Of a stretch of DNA of 64,000 nucleotides, positions 14,080 to 23,698 are shown piece after piece (the stretch's first letter is position 1; each line of letters starts with the position of its first letter). The notes under the pieces were generated by a model. It had not been told where the DNA came from. It did no database searches and worked only from the letters and a program-made list of their open reading frames with translations. A program made the translations under genes and the position numbers. Source of the stretch: Diphasiastrum complanatum (Eukaryota > Streptophyta > Lycopodiopsida > Lycopodiales > Lycopodiaceae); assembly GCA_029204225.1 (NCBI GenBank), contig CM055097.1, positions 31,404,633 through 31,468,632 of the forward strand, given 5' to 3'.

Positions 14080-14658
14080 CTAGACTAGGATCTTCATCTT
14101 TCTTTCCTTCCAAGAAACCACATGCAAGGCAATAAAATTCAAGAACACTGAGTACATAACCTTAGGCTTATAGTTGAACAAGAATCCATATAGTGCAATC
14201 CTTCCAATAGCTCCATAAATCCAAAAAGATTTGCATAATGGAAAATACACATGCACCATGAAACTTGAAGAGACAAGGCATAGCCATTGGTTCCTTGTGA
14301 AACCATCAATAAGTGTAAAAAAGCAAGAGGCAACTTCCTTGCTTGTAGATGAAGAAAGGTCAACATCTAAGTGTTCCAACTCCAAAGGATGTTTTGTCTT
14401 GGTAGAAGACATCAAATATGGATCCATATGTGATTTTGTCATAGAATAAGCCACTCTTGGCTTGATATCCTTGACTATTGAAGACATAGATCTGAAATTG
14501 GAAACATGCAACCTCCTATGCCATACTTCCTCCTTGGAAACACAAGTCATCAATGCAAAATCGCAAGTACTTGCATTCTCATGCACATCTAACTTGAAAA
14601 TGCCTCCATATCTAGATCCACTTGCTAGGATCTCCTTCAATTGAGCGTGCATCACCAA
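14080..14658 (-). pseudogene. copia pre-integrase and integrase fragment
   Basis: The frame contains the GAG-pre-integrase motif VWHRRLHVSNFRSM and, further on, an integrase-like stretch (ELEHLDVDL..., FFTLIDGFTRNQW) matching the first catalytic region of copia integrases. The second aspartate and glutamate region is not recognisable. It follows the gag/protease frame on the same strand after a short gap and frame change. It is truncated and non-functional. Confidence 0.7.
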
Positions 14659-14695
14659 CAGTTGTGTATATTGATTTCTTAGGATCTAGAACAGA

Positions 14696-15510
14696 TTAAA
14701 TAGAATCAAAAGGATCTTTGGTGTAACTCATATGAGATGTAGCACCACTATCAATATACCAAGATACATCATTAAAAGGTAAAAAGGAGAAGCTAGACAT
14801 CATGAGAGATGCCTCTCCACAACTTGCATGTGAGTCTTCTACGGTAAAGTTGGCTTGATCCTCTTGAGTCTTCTTCTTGAAAATAGAAGAATGAGTTGAA
14901 TCATCTTCTACTCCTCCTTTGTCTTTGTCCTTTGATCTGTCCTTGGTGAAGGCTTGAGAAAATTTGTTCTTGCTCCTCCCTCTTGATTTGATCTTGGCAA
15001 AGTGAGCTTTGCCACAACCACCATCCTTCCTTGAAAGTGTGTTGATCTTCGACAACTTGTTCTTTTGCCTGCATTCTTCAGCAATAAGAATATCATGTAG
15101 AGCCTCCATTGATGGTAGCTCCTCCTTGATAGCATAAGTTTGCACAACATTTGCATACTCTTCTCTAAGTCCATTAAGGACTACTTGAACAAGTTGACTG
15201 TTCTCTAGAGTATCTCCTATGCATGTTATCTCTCTGTAAAGATCTTTAACTCTCATTACAAAACTTGAAGCACTTTCATCAACTCTTTGGAAACTAGAAA
15301 AGATCTGATTTCTAAGAGTAAGAAGTCTTGATATGATCTTTGCTTCAAAAAAGTTCTTAAGGGTTTCCCAAGTCTGCTTGGCTGAGGTACATGAACTTAT
15401 TTCTCTCAACAACTCATCAGAGATGTTCAATTTGATGATATGAAGAGCAATCCTTGCTCTCTTCTTGAATCTCTGAGCCTCATCATAAGCTTCAGATTCA
15501 ACTTCAATTC
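14696..15510 (-). pseudogene. copia gag and start of aspartic protease
   Basis: The 244-codon frame (from 15430) and about 25 codons upstream match the UBN2 gag domain of plant copia elements. The upstream stretch has RARIALHIIKL, followed by AKQTWETLKNFFEAK and VVLNGLREEYANVVQ. A basic, serine-rich linker follows. The frame ends at the protease active-site region WYIDSGATSHMS, with the catalytic DSG intact. A clear CCHC zinc knuckle is missing. The polyprotein would normally continue into integrase and reverse transcriptase; here the frame stops at 14696. Confidence 0.85.
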
Positions 15511-15705
15511 CTAGTACTAAGAATCAACAAAGATTCTATTCTATCCTTCCAAACTAAATAGTTGGAGGTATCTAGTCTCTCACTAGCTTCAAAGAGAAAA
15601 TCTCCTACAAATGCCATGAATGTGAAGACTTCTTGTAAATTGGACAACAATATGTTGCTACACTTTTCACTATAGGAATTGAGTATGTTTCTACTTTTTC
15701 ACTAC

Positions 15706-16075
15706 AAGAACCAAAACAATTGGGTGTACTACCAAATCCTATGCAAAATCTTGCAGCTGAATTTGAAATAGGTCTCAAATATTCCATCAAAACAAGACAA
15801 ACTAGATCAACCTCTCAAAGTGAATTTGAGTATACACAAATTTTGGTACTTTCTTCTTTTGGCATGTGTGGAATGCTTAAAGACAACACTATTGACTCAA
15901 ATACACTCAAATTGTATGAAACAATGTGTTACATGACTCAAAATTTTGTCTAGATCTCAAGTTTGTTGAATTAGTATACACAAAAAATGGATTTCAAATG
16001 TGTTGCTTCTCTTTTACAATAGGAACCAAAGAACAATTGGGTATTCTACCAAATCCAATGCAAAATCTTGCAACA
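15706..16075. repeat. Short direct repeat near the copia 5' end
   Basis: About 55 bases around CAATTGGGTGTACTACCAAA (15706-15762) recur with changes at 16024-16075. They lie between the gag remnant and the right LTR. No function is evident. Confidence 0.5.
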
Positions 16076-16285
16076 GTTATGTGAGTCCTGCAAACTACTA
16101 TTAACTTGACACCTAATTGCTTGCATGCACAGATTGCACCTAACTTCCACCTACTTTCTCCAAATGTCAAATTCTCAACTGTGAACCTACAAAACTACAT
16201 GCATGTATCCATTAGAGTGTTTGCATGCCTTGCATGTCACAATGGAAACTTAGGAGACTATGCATTTATGATGGCTCAAGTTTCT

Positions 16286-16543
16286 ACAAGGTCATATTTG
16301 ACCAATTCCATGTGAAATTCTTCATGCATGTCAATCTAGACATTGTGAACATTGTTGCATGTCATACTAGACCAACTAGACTTTATGCATGTCATTGGAA
16401 CTTGATCTACCTAACCCAAACTCGTCCTATTCTACAAGGATTTGTGGTCGATTCACATACCTTGGATATGTACAAAGTATTTACATGGGTAGGACCCCCA
16501 AATACCAACAAACATAGGATAGATATGTTTTACAGTTTTAACA
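16286..16543 (-). repeat. 5' LTR of copia element
   Basis: Direct repeat of 12712-12969 with about 5-6% differences by eye. On the minus strand it begins TGTTAAAAC at 16543. Confidence 0.75.
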
Positions 16544-16966
16544 CTCAAGTGAAGGATTCTTATGCAGTGCGGCCAATTTGCAAACTTGTATTTCTTTTTC
16601 TGTTAGACAAGTCATCAGAATCCATAGGTCGATAGGAATAGGTGCAAGAAAATTAACAGAAGGGAGACTCTAAAGTTTGTAAGATGTGAGGGTAGATTTG
16701 TATTCAATGACTCTTGCAGAAATGAAAGGAACTTGACAATTTTTAGATTGGCAGAAATCATAGGAAGGAAGGTCACCAATATCGCAGATGTCCTGGGAGA
16801 ATATCGCAGGTTGAGAGACACTGTCTTCGTCAAGGTCATTACAAGAGGGTGCGGGGAAAGTGGAGCATCAGAAGCAGAAGGGGTAGTAATAGTAGGAGAA
16901 ACACCATTTTCATTTTTCAAGCACATGAATACTTTTCTAATATGCGAATTGTAGAACTTTCTCTCT
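16544..16966. other. Non-coding stretch between two retroelements
   Basis: Only short overlapping frames with no recognised domain. Confidence 0.35.
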
Positions 16967-17037
16967 GTTGGAGGTTTGTGGATCCCAAGGCAACCCTAAA
17001 ACCTAGTTAGTAGGCGAGAGGGATTTGGCGAGTGAGA

Positions 17038-17068
17038 ACCCTAACCCTAACCCTAAACCCTAAACCCC
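17038..17068 (+). repeat. Interstitial telomere-like repeats
   Basis: About four consecutive units of CCCTAA/CCCTAAA, the complement of the plant telomere repeat TTTAGGG, just inside the left terminal repeat. The right terminal repeat has one such unit. Confidence 0.8.
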
Positions 17069-17136
17069 ATTACGGAAAGCATCTTGCAGCCAAACATCGT
17101 CAATCTGCCCTTGGCCTTATCATGAAGAACCCTTCA

Positions 17137-17820
17137 AGATCACTGAACCGGAAGCGTCGCAAACAGAGATACTCACGAATATTCTATCTAGTAAGATAAA
17201 TATTACATTAGGAGACTTTCTGAAGTTGGTGCCGAAAGCAAAAAAAGTACTAGCACAGAAGTTAACTCGGATCAAACCAGAAGTCCATCAGGAACCACTT
17301 TTTTGTGCTGGATTTGAAGAATCTAATGAAGTACTCCATGTTGGAGCAGCCTGGAAAAGTGAGCAAAAAAATATCAATCTGCCGATACAACATAAGCAAT
17401 TTTCTAAAGAAGCAGCCGTGATAGATGGAGGTTTGGAAGTAACTTGATTTCAACAAAGCTATGTGCAAAGTGGGGCCTTACAAGGATTATGCCTGTGGCC
17501 TTTGCCATTAAGCTAGTCCATGAGGAATGGTTGAAGACATATCTGTCAGAATTGCTGGAGTTCAGTTTTTCACTACTTTTGTTGTCATTACTTTTGTAGT
17601 AATGGACTTACCTGACGCACCGAATGTCTACAGAGTCCTACTAGGACGACCATGCTTACGAGTTGTGCAAGTAATTCATAACTGGGGCACCGAAAAAATC
17701 ACTTTTGAGAATCGTGAACGTGCAGTCAAAGTTGATCCAATTACTTGGACTATCAAACCAGTAGTCCAAAAAGGGGATGATGATTCATCAACAACGGATC
17801 ACACTTGTGACCGAACAATA
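17137..17820 (+). pseudogene. Gypsy gag-protease remnant
   Basis: The frame from about 17137 runs to AAVIDGGLEV, where the protease active-site triplet normally reads D-S/T-G. It then continues in another frame (NLISTKLCAKWGL). From 17527 a third frame carries YRVLLGRPCLR, the conserved C-terminal motif of plant gypsy aspartic proteases (RxLLGRPWL). The frame changes and the altered active site show decay. A polyprotein containing this protease would release mature gag and pol; this copy cannot. Confidence 0.7.
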
Positions 17821-18104
17821 TAAAATTGGGGAGTTCATTATGACTCTCAAATTGATACTGTCAACTGGAATCAAGCTCTTGTAACAACATGTGTCAACAA
17901 GATAATCAGTCTGACGTGAGCGAGATTTCATTACTGGATTGAACTTCGGATACACCTATCACCTTTCCATTGAACATGCTGAATGTGGCTTGGATATCAA
18001 CAGAACCCATACCAGATCCGATTGAAGATGAACTCATTCATGCGAGTCACGACTTGACTTACGATGACAATGCAGAACTTACCGATGAGTAGATTCTAAA
18101 TCAC

Positions 18105-18872
18105 ATGGATCCTACCAGATTTGGAGTACGTGATATTCCTGATGAACCAACAATAAAATCGCCAAAAGCAGTTATATTGATGAAAGACAAGATTACACGA
18201 CCAATGACGAAGAAACAAGCTAAACAGCATTATAATACGGTCCTGAAATGGGAAAATCTACCTCAAAAGGTTGATTCAAAAAATGTGCCACCTTTATTGG
18301 ATAAAGACAAAGGGAAAATCGATAGGATTGTGCAGGATGCAAAACAACAACTGCAGCTATTACAAGGACAACTACAGATGGCTGAGTAAGATCGCACACG
18401 TCTCCAAGGTGAATTGGATGCGACCACCCTTCAACGTGATGCATATCTTTAGATGCAAATTACTGATCATCCGGTAACCTCGATGGAAATCGGGTATTTG
18501 TTCAAAAAAGTTGAAACTTATCGAGTGGCCCTTCAAGGTTTTCAAGGCCGCTTTGATAGATTCAAGGGTACGGCCTCGACTAAGTTGGCAAAGGCCAAAG
18601 CAACCATCAATGAATATGAAAAGGTTGTCACTCAAATTTTGGAGTCTAACACTCAGATCCAAGTTTCATTAATGCGACAATTCTCGCCTCAACAACAAGA
18701 ACAAGCAGGACTGGATACAAGTTTGGATTCAGGCATGCAACAAGGTGGAGCCCCCGAATCAAAGAAGTTCAGCCAGTTCCACAGACAACGCAATCCGGTC
18801 CATCTACCTCTGGGACCAGACCATTATTCAGTTGACCAATCAACGTCGAGGACCAGATTCAGAGTTTCTTAA
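18105..18872 (+). pseudogene. Retroelement region with coiled-coil frames
   Basis: Two frames (18105-18389 and 18453-18872) follow the protease remnant. The first carries ITRPMTKKQAKQHYN and a run of alternating L/Q residues that could form a coiled coil. The second has heptad-like spacing (VETYRVALQGFQGRFDRFKG) and a Q-rich tail. I do not recognise a family. The position after protease, where reverse transcriptase is expected, suggests an unrelated or rearranged part of the element. Confidence 0.4.
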
Positions 18873-19529
18873 CGCAACGTCCCCATGAGTCCTCGCGTGG
18901 TGGTTGGGTCATTAAGTTTAAGACCTCTGAAATTGAGGCCGACAAGAAGCCGGCCTGGAGAACTACAATTTTTGAAAAAACTCCGAAATCAATCAAGAGT
19001 TATGCTGGCCAGCCCTCGCCAGTTGTGCGTAGATCCATACCACGTACCAATGTCGTGAAGAAATAAGTGGAAGGATTTGGGATTGGCCATGGACAAAATC
19101 ATGATCCATACGCCGAACTGGCCAATAATCTACCAACCTTACAATTGGGAGATATCAGTGGATTTCCACCATGCCTTACAAGCATACCAAAGAGAGTGTT
19201 GGAGGGTTTGCTGATCCCAAGGCAACCCTAACCCTAGTTAATAAGTGAGAGGGATTTGGCACCCTGCATGTGTAAGTCCAACCCGATGATCACATAGTTA
19301 TTTGATTGATTAGAAAGTATGAAATAAAAGGACTTTAGGCCTTTTTGCTGGACGTTTAATGTCGTAGGGCCTAAATGTCAAGTTAGTGAATAAAGTTGGG
19401 TTTCCCTCCAATTTTGATGGTTCCCACTCTTTTTTAAATTTGGATAATTAGGGAGGCAGAAATGGACCAATAGAATTCTGAGGCCAGGTTCCTTCTCTCC
19501 ATTATAAAAAGAGATCCCATTTACGTATT

Positions 19530-20470
19530 GGGGTCGAATGTACATGATCATGCCTAGTGAACACTTTCCTGAGGCTGGTTTGGGCCTTTTTGCATCGAGT
19601 AGTATTGAGGTCCCTCTAAATAGTGTTGTGACATTGATGCCATATGCGGGACCTGCATTTGTTGGGCAGACTTTCAAATGGATGAAAAAAAATGCTTGTT
19701 TTTTGTGCGGGCCAAATCTTGTGGGAAGATACTCTTATAGTCTCAAAAAAGCTGTTTATGAAAATCATCGTAATTACTTGCATAAAGGCCACCCATTCAG
19801 AGACACTCATAGAAGAGGTTTTGGAGGAAGAGTTGAGAGAGAGATGCCTCCAAAGAGGATGTCTCAGAAGATTGGCGAAAACTATGGGAGGAATCTCAAG
19901 CAAAGCCAATCGATGGTATGAAAAGATTATCTATTTCATCGTTTGGAACATTGAAATAATATTTTGATTAATCACATACTTGATCCCATGCACATATTAG
20001 AAAATGTGGGTGAATCTATATGGAAACACTTGATTGGTGAAAAAGATACCATTGTTGCAAGGCACGACCTAAAAGAATCAAACACCAAAAAAGAATATTG
20101 GATAAAGGATGGTGAAGATCATGCTCCAAAAGTACCTTGGACATTCACTAAGGAGGAGCTTATCCATGTGTGCTCCATTATTCATGACATTAGAACACCA
20201 ACTGGTTTTGCCATTCTCTACGGTCATCATTCACAATAAAGTGGATGGAAAGTTGCAAGGTCTCAAATCTCATGATTGGCTAAAGATGATTTAATTCATC
20301 TATGCATTGTCAATTCACGGGTGCTTGTCAAAAGATATTTGTGAGACCATATATCTTGTGATTCTATGCTTGGAATGCTATCAGATGTTAAAATACTTTG
20401 CTCTTTGGTCACAGTCCATACATTGGCTGTTTTCCACATGTGTGAGGCCGCCCTTGATGATTATTGATGT
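19530..20470 (+). pseudogene. CACTA (En/Spm) TNP2-like transposase remnant
   Basis: From about 19740 the frame has NHRNYLHKGHPFR, resembling the HRRFLP...HPFR segment of TNP2 transposases. From 19967 a clear match to the TNP2/DUF4218 junction appears: HILDPMHILENVGESIWKHL, then KVPWTFTKEE and IRTPTGFA. In a further frame GKLQGLKSHDW and IHGCLSKDICE follow, both typical of DUF4218. Several frame changes and stops, and no terminal CACTA repeats, show a dead fragment. CACTA transposases cut and paste elements bearing CACTA termini. Confidence 0.75.
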
Positions 20471-20474
20471 TTAC

Positions 20475-21420
20475 ATTAGTTGATCTTGCTAAATAGTTGA
20501 TGATCTATGTGAGGATCAAGATCTAGTCAATAGAATTTGTTAGATCCTTTGATTTGGCAATGAACACCTCTTGTAGATTGATTAATACAATCAATCATTG
20601 TTCTTTTTTCAGAAATAATAACTGATGCTTTCACAAATCTGAACAAAAAATGCATCAAAGCATCCAATGATTACTTATTACTGATGCTTTGGCAGATCTG
20701 AACTCCTGAAGACTTGAAAGTAGCTCCAACCATTATGTTCGGCAATGCACAACACATTTTGGCCCAAATGGAAATGGGAAAACAACCAAACCCTGTCTTG
20801 TTGAGGAGCACCTGAGAAGTTCATCCACCTACTTAGTACTAACTTCATTTATTATATATTCACTAGTCGGAATTGTGGTCTTAAATATTATTATTCCGCT
20901 AGAGAAGATGATTCCTATACATAGTATGGTTGTTCTTTACCGCCTCGATATCTTCAGAATGTTGTAAGATTCTTGGACACTGATTGACGGGAACAGAGCC
21001 AGAAACTGCGAAATTGGGATGATTGTCCTTACATACCTACTGATTGATAAGTGGTGATTAAGCCGATGCTTCTCTTCATTAATACATACAATAAGATGAT
21101 GAGTACAACAACAATACAATCTATCTTCTTGGTGTCCTTGGTGTACGAATGATGGGATAAATTTCATGCATCTAATCCATTTCGAGATCCCAACCAGTTC
21201 AAAATTCACATGATGGATAAAGCACCCATGATAATTATAACAAGATAAAATTTTAATTTTTTTCTTTACACAAAAGCATCGATCATTCAATCAGCTATTT
21301 TTTTTATTTGGAAACTCTAAAAACCCTAGCTATGAAAAAACCCTAAAAAAAATTCTTCAAATTCGCGTGCGAGTGCACACACATACACTCTCATTTAAAA
21401 CTCTAAAAAAATCTCAAAAA
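20475..21420. other. Non-coding stretch right of the CACTA remnant
   Basis: A 24-base near-repeat (ACTGATGCTTT...ATCTGAAC) occurs at 20619-20642 and 20681-20704. No other feature is recognised. Confidence 0.35.
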
Positions 21421-21426
21421 ATCCAC

Positions 21427-21470
<44 letters not shown>

Positions 21471-21509
21471 GACTCGAATTCAAAGAATTTTTCTCACACA
21501 CACACTCCA

Positions 21510-21560
<51 letters not shown>
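21427..21560. repeat. Compound (CT)n-(CA)n and (GA)n microsatellites
   Basis: A (CT) run at about 21427-21448 passes straight into a (CA) run ending near 21470. A (GA) run follows at about 21516-21560. They lie 350-480 bases before the tentative RNR1 start codon, so they could fall in its promoter or 5' leader. Confidence 0.9.
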
Positions 21561-21563
<3 letters not shown>

Positions 21564-21907
21564 TCATATGCATTTTTAGCTCTCAAATGTGTGTGGTACC
21601 TAATAGGCATGGCCAAAAATGGGTGGCAAGAAAATATTCTGGAGCGAGCTTGGCTTATAGGAGAAATTTCGGTTGCCCGGACACGTGGCGCACGGGCAGC
21701 CAATTAAAAAAAAAAAAAACGTGTGGTGCAATAGCTCCAAGTGCTCGATGAGAGGACCCCCTTACCCCCCCTAAACCCCCAAAAAAAAAAAAAAATTCAC
21801 AACAAATCGAGTATGCATTTTTATCACAAGACAACAACAATAATATCTTGCTCGTGTGTTTCTGTTACTGTTCCTTCAAACCTTTGTTTTTAGTCGAGGA
21901 ATTGGCG

Positions 21908-22141
21908 ATGTCGATTTTATTTACAATACCAGCCTTACTGATGAATGCTGGCCATAACCAGATGAAGATGAATACGCTTCATTCCAAGAGTAGCATGAAA
22001 GCCCGCCATAATCATAATAATGGTGTCTGGTATCAGTTTCGGAGAAAGCTTTCGGTTGCAAATGTTAGATGTCAAGTTTCAAGCTCTTCAGAAAACGCAG
22101 CAAGATATAGGCTATGCCGATGCAGACACAAATTTATGGAA
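21908..22141 (+). CDS. RNR1: RNR1-like gene, tentative first exon (transit peptide)
   Basis: From the ATG at 21908 the frame runs 78 codons to a strong donor (GAA|GTAAGG). The product begins MSILFTIPALLMNAG and is rich in N, S, K, R and H with few acidic residues, as plastid or mitochondrial transit peptides are. It ends in phase 0, matching the acceptor at 23053. The open frame continues to 22486, but that continuation resembles nothing. No sequence similarity supports this exon directly; an alternative is that it is chance sequence upstream of a truncated gene. Confidence 0.4.
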
Positions 22142-22499
22142 GTAAGGCAGCAGCAACGTGTTCGAGCTGGCTTTCAATCAGCAAAAGCAGAATGCTATCT
22201 CTTCTTTCGAAGAATTTGTAACGAGAGCACCCAGGGTTTGCAGCAGCAGTGTCAAATTGTGCTCTTTCCAAAGAAGAGCGTACAAGCAAGAAGGTACAAC
22301 ATCGAGTCGTTTTTGCATATTAGTGAAGATTGCACATTCTTTGATCTTCGTTGTCTTAGTGAAAATGTTTTCCTCTTGTATGTTTGGAGATCAGAAACAA
22401 TTCATGCTATGAGGTGCAAATCTCGGTTGTCGATTGATGATTTAGTGAAGCATCATGCGATGTTGTTAGAATACCAAGCCAGTTAGTACATTCTCAAAG

Positions 22500-22880
22500 T
22501 TGGCACAATAGAATGTAGGCTTCTCTGCTGCGTGGTTGATGGGCTTGTCATTTAGAAACGTGGCTATGCTAAAGTCCATTCTACCATGCATCAAAACCAT
22601 AATGGCAGCAATTTACGAGGATTTAGAGGGAGCATTTTCTTCACAGGTGGTAAGAAAATCAAATCTCATGTCAAATGTTTTTATTGTGGGAAGCATGGTT
22701 ACTATGAAATTGAATGCTTCAACAAAACTAAAGATCACAATGGAGGTAATAAGCAAAGTAGCTTCATCAATGATGACGAGATTTCTTCGATGGCATCATT
22801 TTGTTATGGCGTTTCAGATTCTTGGTGGATGGGAAATGAAACTAGGTCATTAAGAGCGTTTCTCTTCCATGTTTATGATG
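22500..22880 (+). pseudogene. copia gag zinc-knuckle and protease scrap in intron 1
   Basis: A frame at 22586-22924 carries VKCFYCGKHGYYEIECFNK, a CCHC knuckle of copia gag in which the histidine is replaced by tyrosine. It is followed by SDSWWMGNETR, which sits where the protease motif W-x-D-S-G-A is expected. It is a small, decayed fragment on the same strand as the host gene. Confidence 0.6.
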
Positions 22881-23052
22881 GGTCTATAGATGTCATCTTT
22901 AGCGTGTTTTGCATTTGTTCTTAGTGTGTCGAGCGTTATGTATGCTACACTTATTCTGACTTATGCTTTGCTTCTAAGACCAAGTGGTCTGCATTATACA
23001 ACTTATTCAACTATTCTCTTCTTGCAACACATGTTTCCCCAGGGCACTTCAG

Positions 23053-23208
23053 AAAGAAAGTATTGGCAGGGTATTGTCTGCAGTGAAAGAGAAGAGTTAT
23101 GTTCTTCAAACAGGTTCCTTGATAGAATCCAAAGAGGCCAATGGCAAGAGAATTTTAGCAATTGTTGGAGGGCTTTGTGGTAACAGAATTGGGATGACGG
23201 AGGATCAG
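23053..23208 (+). CDS. RNR1: RNR1-like gene, tentative second exon
   Basis: It lies between an acceptor (CACTTCAG|AAAGAA, preceded by a pyrimidine-rich tract) and a donor (GATCAG|GTTTTC) and encodes 52 residues. The stretch VLQTGSLIESKEANGKRIL aligns with the N-terminal segment of RNR1 proteins (LxxGxLLEFKKDADRVLLAV), and MTEDQ would fall at the conserved DQNG. Similarity is modest but runs in the right order. The next expected exon was not found; a 12-codon candidate at 23316-23351 is discussed among the rejected items. Confidence 0.5.
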
Positions 23209-23511
23209 GTTTTCCTTTTCAAACTTACTTTTCAAAATGTCTGGATGTGTACTTTTGATGGTATTTAATGAATATGAAAAGTGATTTTGATACATATTTG
23301 TTTTTTCTATAACAGGTCTATGCCGATTTTCTTCTAAGTTATACACATAAGGTTACATTAGTCTCTGCAAGCCACTAATCCAATTCATCAAAGTTCACTC
23401 ATTCATGAAAAACTGAAATTATTTCTTCCATTTATGATAGATTTTGAAGGCTTTTTTCACTTACTAGCTAGTTATGATGTGTGCATTTGTGGTTACTCTT
23501 AGGAGTAACAG

Positions 23512-23698
23512 TGATGCCCAAGGTATGCCCAAGGTAACAGACTACTTGAGGTGATAGTCTCGTTATACGGGACAGGGTGCTGGTTTGGAGCTATGGGTCA
23601 TCTAGGTGCCACGTGTCAATGTTCTATTGGCATGAGGTAACCCAAAGTGATTGACCTGCGGCAGTGTCTGCAACCGACGCGTGTCGATGGTTATGATG
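23512..23698 (+). repeat. Left part of chromovirus-like LTR, split by insertion
   Basis: It matches the first 190 or so bases of the LTR at 52748-53278 (shared phrases GTGCCACGTGTCAATG and GGAGCTATGG). It breaks at 23698, where the Tat-like element begins, and resumes at 38467. The last five bases, TGATG, are the target-site duplication. Confidence 0.8.

Larger units (their letters stand above)
12712..16543 (-). mobile_element. Decayed Ty1/copia element with LTRs, no RT seen
   Basis: Two direct repeats of about 256 bases flank copia-type coding remnants read on the minus strand. On that strand the left copy is the 3' LTR, preceded by the purine tract TAAGGAGGAG. The order inside is gag with aspartic protease start (15500-14696), pre-integrase and integrase start (14658-14080), then unrecognised sequence (14010-12980). 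No reverse transcriptase or RNase H motif was found, so the element cannot move by itself. No initiator-tRNA primer site was found beside the right LTR, so the outer LTR limit there is uncertain. Confidence 0.75.
16967..19265 (+). mobile_element. Gypsy-type fragment with short terminal direct repeats
   Basis: A segment of about 65 bases starting TGTTGGAGG (16967-17035) recurs at 19198-19265. The right copy is preceded by the purine-rich AAAGAGAG, as expected for a polypurine tract and 3' LTR start. Between them lie gypsy gag/protease remnants and a coiled-coil-rich region, with no reverse transcriptase or integrase. This looks like a large internal-deletion derivative, or a non-autonomous element with truncated LTRs. 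Confidence 0.5.

Noticed and set aside
21848-22486. A single 212-residue protein
   Set aside because: Only the first part (21908-22141) looks like a transit peptide and it ends at a good splice donor. The rest has no similarity and is more simply intron sequence.
23316-23351. A 12-codon RNR1 exon (VYADFLLSYTHK) after a good acceptor
   Set aside because: FLLS recalls the RNR1 motif AHFLLS and the phase fits, but the match is too short and the upstream part of the protein would still be missing. Not called without transcript evidence.
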